From JAHRAW01 sp965262585 (GTDB lineage: Bacteria; Pseudomonadota; Gammaproteobacteria; Arenicellales; Poriferihabitantaceae): a DNA stretch of 64,000 nucleotides. The notes beneath the pieces are model-generated. The model had not been told where the DNA came from and ran no database searches. It saw only the letters and a program-made list of their open reading frames with translations. A program made the translations under genes and the position numbers. Below are positions 16,399 to 25,709 of this stretch, piece by piece. Every line of letters starts with the position of its first letter. The first letter of the stretch is position 1. The DNA lies in contig OZ253546.1 of assembly GCA_965262585.1 (NCBI GenBank), forward strand, positions 1,364,001-1,428,000, given 5' to 3'.

Positions 16399-16779
16399 TT
16401 AATTGGCCGATTCCCCGGCTGATTCCGGCTCCGGCGAGACAACTGCGCTTTTGCCGACCGGCGTACCGGTATCGCCGCCAATGGCGGTGATTTGGATTTC
16501 GGTGTAGGACTGGCGGTGTCCCTGAGTGCGGCGATAGTCTTTGCGGCGTTTCATCTTAAACACGCGAATCTTGTCGCCCCGTCCATGGCTGAGCACGGTA
16601 GCGGAAACCGCGGTTTCTGCCGCCGGCGGGCCGAGCGTGATGTTCTCACCGTCCGCCACCATGAGCACCCGCTCAAACTCCACCGACTCGCCTTCGACGG
16701 CGATCAGTTTTTCGATTTTAAGTTTGTCGCCGACAGCGACTTTATATTGCTTACCGCCGGTTTCGATTACTGCGTACAT
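16399..16779 (-). CDS. rplU: 50S ribosomal protein L21
   Basis: Begins MYAVIETGGKQYKVAVGD and carries KMKRRKDYRRTQGHRQSYTEIQI, the L21 signature. At 126 residues it is about 20 longer than the E. coli protein because of an acidic, Pro/Ser/Glu-rich tail after residue 105, a feature of no known role. It is first gene of rplU-rpmA and has a good promoter about 135 bases upstream. Confidence 0.96.
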   Translation of the reverse strand: MYAVIETGGKQYKVAVGDKLKIEKLIAVEGESVEFERVLMVADGENITLGPPAAETAVSATVLSHGRGDKIRVFKMKRRKDYRRTQGHRQSYTEIQITAIGGDTGTPVGKSAVVSPEPESAGESAN

Positions 16780-16915
16780 TGGGGAAATCCGTGAATTGAT
16801 CGTGAATTGGTCATGAATTGTTTGGCCAGCGTTCAGTCAGCACCGGGGGTCGGTCGGTGCGGATTATTCCGCCCACCACGGCACTCGGGGCGAACATTCA
16901 GCGTGAAACCGAGGG

Positions 16916-16944
16916 ATTGTAGCCGCACCGTGCCCTTGCGTCAA
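16916..16944 (-). promoter_or_regulatory. rplU promoter
   Basis: On the minus strand TTGACG (16944-16939), 17 bases, then TACAAT (16921-16916). This leaves a 5' leader of about 130 bases before the rplU ATG, long enough for post-transcriptional control, though no defined element is recognised in it. Confidence 0.6.
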
Positions 16945-17049
16945 TCCAAAAACCATCCTCAAGCCGAATATTGCCGCCGTGAAATTGGCAATAAAATGCG
17001 TATAGTGTGAAAAAATGGCGCGAAACAGAAACTCACAAAACAACCCATC

Positions 17050-17517
17050 ATGACCACCGCAGGACTGCTTTCCCTGTTTATCGGCTCGGTGCTCGCTTCC
17101 AGCGTTTTGCCCGGCGGGGTCGAGGTATTGCTATACGCAATGGTGGAATCGGGAGATTATTCGTCTCGCTTGCTACTCATCACCGCCACCGCCGGCAACA
17201 CCCTCGGCGGCATCACCACCTACGCCGTGGGCGCGCTATTGTATCGTGGCGTTGCGCGGGGTATGGCTCGGGAGACGCCGAAAGTCGGCATAATGCGGCG
17301 GCTATATCAACGTTTCCAGTTGCACCCAACCGCCCTTGCGCGGGTGCGGCGTTGGGGCGTGCCGTGTCTTTTGTTTTCGTGGATGCCGGTGGTCGGTGAT
17401 CCGCTTTGTCTCGCCGCGGGTTATCTGCGCCTCGCCTTCTGGCCCAGTGCTTTCATGATCTGCGCCGGAAAATTCCTGCGTTATGTGGCGTTGCTGTGGC
17501 TGTTCGGCTGGCGTTGA
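17050..17517 (+). CDS. yqaA: YqaA-family DedA-like membrane protein
   Basis: The 155-residue protein has the YqaA pattern of a SNARE-associated/DedA-type fold: LFIGSVLASSVLPGGVEVLL at the start, TAGNTLGGITTYAVG, and SWMPVVGDPLCLAAGYLRL, the reentrant-loop motif with Gly-Asp. About four hydrophobic segments. DedA-type proteins are linked to lipid scrambling and envelope stability; a specific role is unknown. It is a single gene convergent with the aldolase. Confidence 0.85.
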   Translation: MTTAGLLSLFIGSVLASSVLPGGVEVLLYAMVESGDYSSRLLLITATAGNTLGGITTYAVGALLYRGVARGMARETPKVGIMRRLYQRFQLHPTALARVRRWGVPCLLFSWMPVVGDPLCLAAGYLRLAFWPSAFMICAGKFLRYVALLWLFGWR

Positions 17518-17522
17518 ATTGA

Positions 17523-18287
17523 TTAGTCTTTATAAGAAGAGTCCTGCCGCTCCAGCATTCGAATCAGCGCCGACCACGAGCGCGTCACCATATCCCCCGG
17601 CCCCTCTTCCGGCGGACGGGCGTATTCGTCGACGCGTGCGAGTATCTGCGCTTCGGGGATGATGGCATCGGCCCCGGAAGCCATAACATCCACCTGAACC
17701 TTGCAGGCGTTCTCCAGCGTGTAGAGAAAATAAAACGCCTCAGCCACCGTGCGTCCGGCGGACAACAGGCCGTGGTTGTGCATGATCATCAGCCACTTGT
17801 CGCCCATATCCAGCCCCAAGCGGCGACATTCTTCTTCGTTGTCGGTGGCGACGTCGTAGTGGTGGTGGCAGATTAGCGCCCGCACCTCGTTGGCCTGCTG
17901 GGTAATGGGCAAAAGCCCGCATTTCATGCACGATACCGCCATGCCCGCACGGGTGTGGCTGTGCAACACCGCATTGACCTCCGGGCGCGCCTTCAAAACC
18001 GCGCTGTGAATGGCGTGGCCGGCGTCGTTGTAAGGATAGTCACCGGCGATGACGTTGCCGTCCAAATCCACTTTGAGCAAACCGGACGCGGTCACTTCCT
18101 CAAACAGCAGTCCATACGGGTTGATCAAATACTGATCCGGATGCCCCGGAACCCGCGCGCTCAAATGCGTAAAAATCAAATCGCACCAACCGAAGCGGAC
18201 GAACAGCCGATAACAGGCCGCCAAATCCCGGCGCACCTGCCATTCGCGCTCGCTGATGAAATCTGCGGCGGCTTTGGAAGCCAACAT
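17523..18287 (-). CDS. Class II aldolase/adducin-family protein
   Basis: A 254-residue zinc-type aldolase fold. Metal-ligand motifs are LHSHTRAGMAV and MIMHNHGLLSAG; a THLSARVPG loop near residue 40 and NPYGLLFEEVTASGL near 57 bind the substrate phosphate in related fuculose aldolases. The proteobacterial subgroup with this length often occurs without sugar genes and its substrate is unknown. It stands alone, 100 bases from ilvD on the same strand. Confidence 0.85.
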   Translation of the reverse strand: MLASKAAADFISEREWQVRRDLAACYRLFVRFGWCDLIFTHLSARVPGHPDQYLINPYGLLFEEVTASGLLKVDLDGNVIAGDYPYNDAGHAIHSAVLKARPEVNAVLHSHTRAGMAVSCMKCGLLPITQQANEVRALICHHHYDVATDNEEECRRLGLDMGDKWLMIMHNHGLLSAGRTVAEAFYFLYTLENACKVQVDVMASGADAIIPEAQILARVDEYARPPEEGPGDMVTRSWSALIRMLERQDSSYKD

Positions 18288-18386
18288 AGCCCAATTTCCT
18301 CGGTCAGTTGCGCTTATTGTGAAACCGCACGGCGGCGGAGGTCAATCTATTTTTGCCATGATGAAGCATACGGCGGCGGTCACTCA

Positions 18387-20132
18387 TCAATCCCCCCCAT
18401 CCGTAATCGCGCCCTCCGAAGCCGGGCCCACCAGCCGCGCATACTTGGCCAGCACTCCGCGTTTATACTTTGGTTTCGGTGGCGACCATGTTTTCGCCCG
18501 ACGCCGCAGTTCGGCGTTACTCACATCCACGTTCACTTCGCGTTTTTCGGCATCAATGATGATGGCGTCGCCGTTCTTCAGCAGCGCGATGGGCCCGCCC
18601 ACCGCCGCTTCCGGGGTTACATGGCCGACCACAAATCCGTGGGAGCCGCCGGAAAAGCGGCCGTCGGTGATGAACGCCACGTCCTGCCCCAGCCCCTTGC
18701 CCATGATCGCCGAAGTCGGCGAAAGCATCTCGCGCATGCCGGGGCCGCCCTGTGGGCCTTCGTAGCGCACCACAATCACATCACCGGCGCGAACCGTGCC
18801 GTCGAGGATTTTTTTCAGCGCCTGTTCCTCCGAGGCGAAAATCCGCGCCCGCCCGACAAAGCGCGTCCCTTCCTTGCCTGAAATCTTGGCCACCGCACCT
18901 TGCGGGGCGAGGTTGCCGTACAACACAACCAGATGGCTGCTGCGCTTCACCGGATTGTCAATCTGGCGCACAATATCCTGACCGGCGGGATACGGCTTGA
19001 CCCCGGCAAGGTTCTGCGCCAGCGTGCGTCCGGTCACGGTCAGGCACTCGCCGTGCAGCAGGTTGGCGTCCAGCAGCATTTTCATCAGCGGCCGGATGCC
19101 GCCGATATCGATCAAATCCGACATCATCGCCCGGCCACTGGGGCGCAAATCGGCGAGCACCGGCACACGCCGACCGATGCGCGTGAAGTCGTCGAGTTTG
19201 AGGTTGACGCCGATGGCAGACGCCATGGCCAGCAAATGCAGCACGGCGTTGGTGGAGCCGCCGAGGGCGATGACCACGGTAATGGCGTTCTCAAATGCCT
19301 TTTTGGTCATGATGTCACGCGGGCGGATGTTGTCCCGTAGCAGTTGCATCGCCGCCCGCCCGGCTTCGAAACTATCCGTGGATTTCTCATCGGACACCGC
19401 CGCCTGAGCGGAACTGTTCGGCAAACTCATGCCCAACGCCTCGATGGCCGAGGCCATGGTGTTGGCGGTGTACATTCCGCTGCACGAACCCGGCCCCGGT
19501 ATCGCCGCGCGCTCGATGTCGCCGACTTCCGTACCGCTCAACTTCTTTTGCGCATGCGCACCCACCGCTTCAAACACGCTAACGATGTCAATGTCCCGAC
19601 CCTTGTGGCGACCGGGCATGATGGTGCCGCCGTATACGAAAACCGCAGGCCGGTTGAGGCGCGCTATGCCCATCAAGCAGGCTGGCATGTTCTTGTCGCA
19701 ACCGCCGATAGCAACCAGCGCATCAAACCCCTGACAAGCCGCCACCGTCTCGATGGAATCGGCGATGACTTCCCGCGAAACCAGTGAATATTTCATACCC
19801 TCGGTGCCCATCGAAATCCCGTCCGACACGGTAATCGTATTGAACACCACGGCCTTAGCGTTGGCCGCATTGGCACCTTCGGCAGCCCGTTGCGCGAGTT
19901 TATCGATGTGCATATTGCACGGCGTAACCTGACTCCAAGTCGAAGCGATGCCAATCTGCGGTTTCTTGAAATCGCCATCCTCAAAACCCACCGCCCGCAA
20001 CATCGAACGACTGGGCGCACGTTCAGTCCCATCCACCACCCGCGCCGAAAAATTCCGCAGATTGGATTTCGTAGTGGGTCTCGTAGTAGTTTTGGCGGTG
20101 ACTTTCGTAGGAGCAGATTTTTTACTGGGCAT
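18387..20132 (-). CDS. ilvD: Dihydroxy-acid dehydratase
   Basis: Dehydrates dihydroxy-isovalerate and dihydroxy-methylvalerate in branched-chain amino acid synthesis, using an Fe-S cluster. Cluster-binding cysteines are seen in TPCNMH, GGCDKNMP and GPGSCSGMYTANTM. The 581-residue form with a Lys/Thr-rich N-terminal extension (residues 1-24) starts at the ATG at 20132; the open frame above it has no family similarity. It is the only ilv gene in the window. Confidence 0.95.
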   Translation of the reverse strand: MPSKKSAPTKVTAKTTTRPTTKSNLRNFSARVVDGTERAPSRSMLRAVGFEDGDFKKPQIGIASTWSQVTPCNMHIDKLAQRAAEGANAANAKAVVFNTITVSDGISMGTEGMKYSLVSREVIADSIETVAACQGFDALVAIGGCDKNMPACLMGIARLNRPAVFVYGGTIMPGRHKGRDIDIVSVFEAVGAHAQKKLSGTEVGDIERAAIPGPGSCSGMYTANTMASAIEALGMSLPNSSAQAAVSDEKSTDSFEAGRAAMQLLRDNIRPRDIMTKKAFENAITVVIALGGSTNAVLHLLAMASAIGVNLKLDDFTRIGRRVPVLADLRPSGRAMMSDLIDIGGIRPLMKMLLDANLLHGECLTVTGRTLAQNLAGVKPYPAGQDIVRQIDNPVKRSSHLVVLYGNLAPQGAVAKISGKEGTRFVGRARIFASEEQALKKILDGTVRAGDVIVVRYEGPQGGPGMREMLSPTSAIMGKGLGQDVAFITDGRFSGGSHGFVVGHVTPEAAVGGPIALLKNGDAIIIDAEKREVNVDVSNAELRRRAKTWSPPKPKYKRGVLAKYARLVGPASEGAITDGGD

Positions 20133-20383
20133 GGTTGATTGGTCGGATTGATTTAGGTCTTGGATTACAAAGAATAACAGAATTTCGGCCCCCGCCCTCT
20201 CCCGGAACAAAGGCAAAGTGGATTATGAAGACCCTGCGGCGGCGGCCATCCGCTTGAAACCGCTTTAATAGAACTTTCATAGAATTTTAATAGTGCCTTG
20301 AAAAGGAGCCATTGGCTTCCATTTGTTCTATGAGCGGCGGCGTTTCGTGCTAGATTTAACCTTGTCAATTCCCGGATAATCCC

Positions 20384-21649
20384 TTGAATTCCTCCTCCAA
20401 AAAAACAGCGGTAAAGGCGCAGCCTGCACCGGCTTTTGATGTCGAAGCGGTTCGTCGTCAGGTTCCGATTCTGCATCGGCGCATCAAGGGTAATTCGCTG
20501 GTTTATCTCGACAACGGCGCGTCTTCGCAGAAACCCAGTAGCGTCATCGATACCATCGGGCATTACTACCGCGAGTTCAACGCCAACATCCATCGCGGGG
20601 TTCACCATCTGAGTCAGGAGGCGACCCGCGCCTACGAGGATGCAAGGGAAATCATCCGCGTCCATATCAATGCCGCCCACGGTGGCGAGGTGTTGCTGAC
20701 CAGCGGCACCACCGCGGGTATCAATCTGGTGGCGTCTTCCTGGGGGCGCAAAAACCTTGCGCCGGGGGACGAGATCATCGTCTCCACCATGGAGCATCAT
20801 TCCAACATCGTGCCGTGGCAGTTGGTCTGCGAGGAGCGCGGGGCGAAATTGAAAGTTCTGCCAATCACGCACTCCGGCGAGTTGTGCGTGGACGCTTTGG
20901 AAGAACTGCTGTCGGCGCGAACCCGGTTGGTGGCCGTTGCCCATGTATCCAATGCCCTGGGAACCATCAATCCGGTGGAGCGCATCATCGAGTTGGCGCA
21001 TGCCGCTGGGGTTCCGGTGCTGCTGGACGGCGCTCAGGCGGTGCCGCATATGCGCGTCGATGTGCGCGCCCTGGATGTGGATTTTTATGCGTTTTCCGGG
21101 CACAAGGTGTTCGGCCCCACCGGGGTCGGCGTGCTATACGGCAAAGAGTCGCTGTTGAATGACATGCCACCGTATCAAGGCGGCGGCGAGATGATCGAGC
21201 GCGTAACCTTCGCCAAAACTACCTACGCCGACCTACCGCACAAGTTCGAAGCCGGGACGCCAAACATCGTCGGCGGCATCGGGCTGGGCGCGGCGTTGTC
21301 GTGGGTTAACCAATTCGATGCCGACGCGATAACCGCCCATGAGCAAGATATTCTCGAATACGCCACTTCACGGCTTGAGGCCATTGCCGGGCTGACCATC
21401 ATCGGCACCGCTGCGCACAAGGCTTGCGTAATCTCGTTCCTGATTGAGGGCACCCACCCGTTCGACATCGGCACCATTCTCGACCAGCAGGGAATTGCGG
21501 TGCGAACCGGGCATCACTGCACCCAGCCGCTGATGGATTTTTACAACACGCCGGGCACGGTGCGCGCCTCATTCGCCTTATACAACAACCGCGCCGATGT
21601 GGATGCGCTGGCGACGGGGGTTGAACGCGCCGCCGCCATGCTGGCCTGA
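20384..21649 (+). CDS. sufS: Cysteine desulfurase SufS
   Basis: PLP enzyme releasing sulfur from cysteine for Fe-S assembly. YLDNGASSQKP, the PLP lysine in FSGHKVFGPTGVGVLYG and the persulfide cysteine in TGHHCTQPLMDFY are present. It is of the group II (SufS/CsdA) type. The likely start is TTG at 20384; no ATG precedes the conserved region. It is followed directly by sufE. The scaffold genes sufBCD are not in this window. Confidence 0.94.
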   Translation: MNSSSKKTAVKAQPAPAFDVEAVRRQVPILHRRIKGNSLVYLDNGASSQKPSSVIDTIGHYYREFNANIHRGVHHLSQEATRAYEDAREIIRVHINAAHGGEVLLTSGTTAGINLVASSWGRKNLAPGDEIIVSTMEHHSNIVPWQLVCEERGAKLKVLPITHSGELCVDALEELLSARTRLVAVAHVSNALGTINPVERIIELAHAAGVPVLLDGAQAVPHMRVDVRALDVDFYAFSGHKVFGPTGVGVLYGKESLLNDMPPYQGGGEMIERVTFAKTTYADLPHKFEAGTPNIVGGIGLGAALSWVNQFDADAITAHEQDILEYATSRLEAIAGLTIIGTAAHKACVISFLIEGTHPFDIGTILDQQGIAVRTGHHCTQPLMDFYNTPGTVRASFALYNNRADVDALATGVERAAAMLA

Positions 21650-21673
21650 GTGGATCGAAGCGCCGGCGCGACT

Positions 21674-22093
21674 ATGAACATCAACAAAATCCAGGACACC
21701 ATCATCGAGGAATTCGGTTTCTTCGACCAGTGGATCGACAAATACGAATACATCATCGACCTGGGGAAAAAACTGCCCCTCATCGATGCCCGATACAAAA
21801 CCGACCAGCACTTGATTCGCGGATGCCAGAGTCAAGTGTGGTTGCGGGCCGAGATGGATAACGGCACGGTGCGATTCACCGCCGACAGCGACGCGGTCAT
21901 CACCAAAGGCATCATCGCCCTGCTGGTTCGGGTGCTGGCGGATCAGAAGCCCGAAGATATCGCCGGCGCCGAACTGTATTTCATCGGCGCCATCGGCTTG
22001 CAGGAACACCTGTCCGCGACCCGCTCCAACGGCCTGGTCAGCATGGTGAATACCTTAAAATCCATCGGCGAAGATTTCAGCCGCGCGCATTAG
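21674..22093 (+). CDS. sufE: Sulfur acceptor protein SufE
   Basis: Takes persulfide from SufS through the cysteine in IRGCQSQVW, clearly present near residue 52. The 139-residue length and the start INKIQDTIIEEFGFF fit the family. The ATG at 21674 is preferred; a GTG at 21650, directly after the sufS stop, would add eight residues. Adjacent to its partner sufS, with translational coupling likely. Confidence 0.94.
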   Translation: MNINKIQDTIIEEFGFFDQWIDKYEYIIDLGKKLPLIDARYKTDQHLIRGCQSQVWLRAEMDNGTVRFTADSDAVITKGIIALLVRVLADQKPEDIAGAELYFIGAIGLQEHLSATRSNGLVSMVNTLKSIGEDFSRAH

Positions 22094-22115
22094 GTTGTAG
22101 TTGTAGTTTTACCTT

Positions 22116-23045
22116 TCAGTTTCGCCCACCGAAGACTTTTTTCCATCCCGGCAGATAGTTGAATTTCACGAATTCGGTAATCCCCGCCGAGATAATCAGC
22201 ACCGCGCCGATGAACTCCCGCGGCCCGAACGGCTCGTCGGTGAAAAGCGAAGCGGTGATGATACCGATGGCCACCTCCATCATCAGCAGGATGGCCACGC
22301 GCCCCGGTTCAATCCGGCCGCCGCCGTAAAAGGTCAGCCACACCACGGGCAGATTCCAGACAAAGGCAAAACCCAGCAGCCATCCCAGTGAAGTGACGGT
22401 GAGGTCGAGGCCAGCGGCTGACCATTCCCGTCCGCCGGGGATTAAGGTCAGGCCGGTGAACACCAAAAGCGCGAAGATAAACTGCAGCGCCACCTTGTCC
22501 ACCACGGGATGCGTCGGGGTGCGCTGGGTGTATACCATCGCCAGCCCCCAGGCGAAGCCGGACACCAGCCCCAACCATTCCCCGGCGTTGCGCGGCAGCG
22601 GGCTGGCGTTGTCCGCTTCCAGTATCACCAGCATTCCGACTAGGCCAAACACTAGCGTCAAGATGCGGCGCGGGGTGATCATCTGCCCCAGCATGAAGCG
22701 GGCCAGCAGCGTGCTCCATACCGGCGTCAGGTAGAAAAGCAAAATCACCCGCGCCACCTGACCGCGCAACACGCCCTCGGCATACAAAGCCAGCGCGCAG
22801 GCGAAGAAAAACGCACCGAGGATCAGCGGCCAACCCGCGGCGGCGATTCTGCTGCGCCGCACAACCACCACCGGCAACATCACCAACAACGGAATCAGCA
22901 ACCCGCCGCCGGTGGTCCAGATGCTGCCCAAGCCAAGCGCATCGAGGGTGCGCAACGGTATCCACCATGTTCCCCACAGCACCGTGGAAGCGAGGATGGC
23001 CAATGTTGGCCAGGTGGTGGAGTCGGGGTTGGGGTTGGCGGTCAT
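22116..23045 (-). CDS. EamA/DMT-family transporter
   Basis: A 309-residue protein with about ten hydrophobic segments in two EamA repeats (LWGTWWIPLRTLDALGLG at the start, and the second repeat from about residue 165). EamA proteins export metabolites or amino acids, but the substrate cannot be inferred. It lies 32 bases downstream of the methyltransferase gene on the same strand, with base composition like the chromosome, so it probably belongs to the native background. Confidence 0.85.
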   Translation of the reverse strand: MTANPNPDSTTWPTLAILASTVLWGTWWIPLRTLDALGLGSIWTTGGGLLIPLLVMLPVVVVRRSRIAAAGWPLILGAFFFACALALYAEGVLRGQVARVILLFYLTPVWSTLLARFMLGQMITPRRILTLVFGLVGMLVILEADNASPLPRNAGEWLGLVSGFAWGLAMVYTQRTPTHPVVDKVALQFIFALLVFTGLTLIPGGREWSAAGLDLTVTSLGWLLGFAFVWNLPVVWLTFYGGGRIEPGRVAILLMMEVAIGIITASLFTDEPFGPREFIGAVLIISAGITEFVKFNYLPGWKKVFGGRN

Positions 23046-23077
23046 TGCCGGGCGGGCGCGCTTCTGCAGGGTGCTTT

Positions 23078-24559
23078 TTATTCCGTCAGCAAATTGCGTT
23101 GGATTGCTTCATCGGTCAGCAAATCGCGTTGCGCTTCCTCACGGGTTGCCATCATATTGGGCAGTGGCGGCTCGATGCCATCAAAGTATTCCTCGATTGA
23201 CCAATACACCAATCTGGGAAATTTCTTTACCGTGTCGGGAAATTGATAACTACCGGCATCGCGAATCGCTTCCAGTTTGGTTTTGGTTTCGTTCATCTTA
23301 TGCAGAGTAATGAATACGCCCATGCTTGCCTTACCACCGATGATTTGCGATACCAATGCCCGCTGTGAATCGGCACTCGGTTTGCCTTGTTTTACTTGCG
23401 CGAATACCCAACCCTTTTCGCCTTCGGGTTTGATATGCAACACCGCCCGCCCATCGACTCCGCCATCGCCGGTTTGTTTGTTATTCGGCATAAAACCTTG
23501 CATTAGCGTTACCGCCCATTGCTCAAATAAAAACGGGTCCATTTCAGCCGCCGCCGCAAACGTGGTCGGCAGCCCCATGATTTTCAGGTTGCGGGTATCT
23601 TTTAATCTTATGCGGCAGATTTTATCCAACGCATAAATAGAGATGTCTATGCCGAGAAATTTACGCCGTAAGTTTTGTGCGGCGTGGGCGGTTGTGCCAC
23701 AACCGCAAAACGGGTCTAAAACTAAATCGCCCTCGTTGCTACTTGCTTTAACAATCCGCTCTAACAAGGCAAGCGGCTTTTGGGTGGGATAGCCGAGGCG
23801 TTCCGTTTTTATTCGCCCAACCGGTGAAATGTCAGACCACCAATTTTCTGGTATTTTGCCTTTGGCTTTGTATTGTGCAACTTTTTCAGGCGTCAATTTT
23901 CCGCCTATGCCAGTATCTTTGGCATCTTTATGTTGATATGTGAGTTTTTTGTATGGGACTCGAATATCGTTTTCGTTAAAAATCCATTCATCGCTTTTGG
24001 TATAGCGCAAAATGGTGTCGCTTTTGGCAGGGAAATTTTTCTTTGCTGCGCTGGGTCCGGTATAACACCAAACAATTTCATTGCGAAAATTATTCCCGCC
24101 AAAAATATCATCCAAAATAATCTTAAGATAATGCGAAGCGGTCGGGTCGCAATGCAAATACAAACTGCCGGTATCCTTTAATAACCGGTGCATTTCCGCT
24201 ACCCGATCGGCCATGTAACTCAAATAAGCCAGCATCGGCGATTCGGGAATAATTAGTTTCAATCCGTCAATGGCATTATGGGCAAGGTGGCGGGGGTCAT
24301 CCAGTATGGCGGCTATCCGTTCATCCGCTTTATTGGTGTAATTCCAAGTATCGCCGAAGGCGGTGAACTGCGCGCGTTCGTCCAACTCCCGTCCTTTTTT
24401 ATCTTTGCCAAAAATGATGTTGTAGTTGGCGCCGGAGTTAAACGGCGGGTCGAGGTATATCAAATCAACGCAACCGTCATCCCATTGCTGCATAACATCA
24501 AAACAATCCCCGGAATACAGGGTGTCCGGTTTCAATGCTAGTTGTTTGTTTTTTTTCAT
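23078..24559 (-). CDS. DNA methyltransferase fused to an Mrr-like nuclease domain
   Basis: The 493-residue protein has a beta-class amino-methyltransferase order: catalytic DPPF at residues 37-40, a variable target-recognition stretch (about 150-240), YPTQKP, then the AdoMet motif DPFCGCGTT near 282. C-terminal to this is a second domain with GDGGVDG (364-370) and FAQVKQGK (386-393), the D...QxK pattern of Mrr-type PD-(D/E)xK nucleases. Together they look like a single-chain restriction-modification enzyme. The sequence is more AT-rich than its neighbours and abuts a truncated SDR gene, suggesting acquisition. ATG at 24559 starts MKKNKQLALK. Confidence 0.85.
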   Translation of the reverse strand: MKKNKQLALKPDTLYSGDCFDVMQQWDDGCVDLIYLDPPFNSGANYNIIFGKDKKGRELDERAQFTAFGDTWNYTNKADERIAAILDDPRHLAHNAIDGLKLIIPESPMLAYLSYMADRVAEMHRLLKDTGSLYLHCDPTASHYLKIILDDIFGGNNFRNEIVWCYTGPSAAKKNFPAKSDTILRYTKSDEWIFNENDIRVPYKKLTYQHKDAKDTGIGGKLTPEKVAQYKAKGKIPENWWSDISPVGRIKTERLGYPTQKPLALLERIVKASSNEGDLVLDPFCGCGTTAHAAQNLRRKFLGIDISIYALDKICRIRLKDTRNLKIMGLPTTFAAAAEMDPFLFEQWAVTLMQGFMPNNKQTGDGGVDGRAVLHIKPEGEKGWVFAQVKQGKPSADSQRALVSQIIGGKASMGVFITLHKMNETKTKLEAIRDAGSYQFPDTVKKFPRLVYWSIEEYFDGIEPPLPNMMATREEAQRDLLTDEAIQRNLLTE

Positions 24560-24596
24560 GGTTGAGCGGGAAATTGAAAAGGCGATTATACAACGG

Positions 24597-24689
24597 CTAC
24601 GGTTCACCGCCGCGCAAAACCAGTTGCCTACCGATGCCCCGGATGCCGCCGGTGACCATCGCGCGTTTTCCTTGCAGATGGCCAGCCAT
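24597..24689 (-). pseudogene. Truncated N-terminus of an SDR dehydrogenase
   Basis: Minus-strand ATG at 24689 (overlapping the permease stop as TAATG) opens a 30-codon frame, MAGHLQGKRAMVTGGIRGIG then RQLVLRGGEP and a TAG. The TGGIRGIG nucleotide-binding motif and its distance from the start match classical SDRs, which run to about 250 residues; the rest is gone. The break is 38 bases from the methyltransferase start, so the downstream part was probably replaced when that gene arrived. Confidence 0.75.
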
Positions 24690-25558
24690 TAACCCCAGGG
24701 TTTCCCCATTAGTCCTTGCGGGCGAATGCTCAAAAAAATCATCAAACAGATAAATATTGCCAAGTAAGTGATGTCGCCGTAGGAATGCAGCACCGACAAG
24801 CCCACCGATTCCAGCATCCCCAGTATGAACCCACCGGCGATGGCGCCGGAGATGACACCGGCGCCGCCGATCATCACCATCATAAACGCCTTGATGGAAA
24901 TGGGGCCGCCGATGCCGGAACTGACCCCGGTTATGGTGACCAGCAGCCCGCCGACCACTCCCGCCAGCATGGAGCCGAAGGCGAAGCCGATCATGGAATA
25001 ATAATCCGCCTGCACGCCCATCAGTTGGGCGGCGACTCGGTCTTGGGCAAGGGAGCGCATGGCCCGTCCCGGTTTGCTGTAGCGCATATACAGGACGAAA
25101 GCGGCGATGATGAAGATTGCCAGAATGCCGATGAACATTCGGTCGTAGGGCATGATCAGCCGGAAATCCCAGTTGAACACGCCGTCGATGATCTTCGGGA
25201 CGCCGCGTTGTTTTTCACCAAACATCAGTAGGATGACGGCGTCGAGGAAAAAAGCCGTGGCCGCGGCCAGCAGCATGGTGCTGTCTTCGCGCACGCTTCT
25301 TTTGAGCACCGTGCGAAATAAGAATTTTTCCAGCAGTGCGCCGACGATAGCCAGAGTCACCGCGGTGGCCAACAGGGCGACCACAAAAGGCAGTTCCATT
25401 TGCCCGTATACGGTGTAGGTGACGAATCCGCCGATCACATACAACTGGCCGTGGGCGAAGTTGAGCACGTTCATCAGCGCGAAGATGAGGGTCAGCCCGA
25501 GCGCGATGAGGGCATACTGCGCGCCGAGGTAGAGGCCGTTGACGACTACTTGTTCCAT
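24689..25558 (-). CDS. Branched-chain amino acid-type ABC transporter permease (LivH family)
   Basis: The 289-residue, eight-segment permease begins MEQVVVNGLYLGAQYALIAL and has NFAHGQLYVIGGF and the conserved GGPISIKAFMMVMIGGAGVISGAIAGG loop that contacts the ATPase. It belongs to the HAAT (Liv/Urt) group. The second permease (LivM) and both ATPases that should follow are absent; a broken SDR and a methyltransferase occupy that position. Transport would need partners encoded elsewhere. Confidence 0.88.
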   Translation of the reverse strand: MEQVVVNGLYLGAQYALIALGLTLIFALMNVLNFAHGQLYVIGGFVTYTVYGQMELPFVVALLATAVTLAIVGALLEKFLFRTVLKRSVREDSTMLLAAATAFFLDAVILLMFGEKQRGVPKIIDGVFNWDFRLIMPYDRMFIGILAIFIIAAFVLYMRYSKPGRAMRSLAQDRVAAQLMGVQADYYSMIGFAFGSMLAGVVGGLLVTITGVSSGIGGPISIKAFMMVMIGGAGVISGAIAGGFILGMLESVGLSVLHSYGDITYLAIFICLMIFLSIRPQGLMGKPWG

Positions 25559-25652
25559 CGATAAAAGCCTAAGGTAATACGAGATTGGTGGCCGCGAGTT
25601 CTGGATGTCGAGTGCGGCGGCATTTTTTGCGTACCTGAATCAGATTTAAGCA

Positions 25653-25688
25653 ATCAACCGGACCGAAAGAAATTTCGGCCCGGTTGAT
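25653..25688 (-). promoter_or_regulatory. Stem-loop between binding-protein and permease genes
   Basis: A 16-bp stem with one mismatch and a GAAA loop (arms begin ATCAACCGG and end CCGGTTGAT), 21 bases past the binding-protein stop. No T-run follows. Such hairpins often protect binding-protein mRNA or attenuate permease expression; that role is inferred from position. Confidence 0.5.
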
Positions 25689-25709
25689 CCAATCCAAACA
25701 GCGAAAGCG

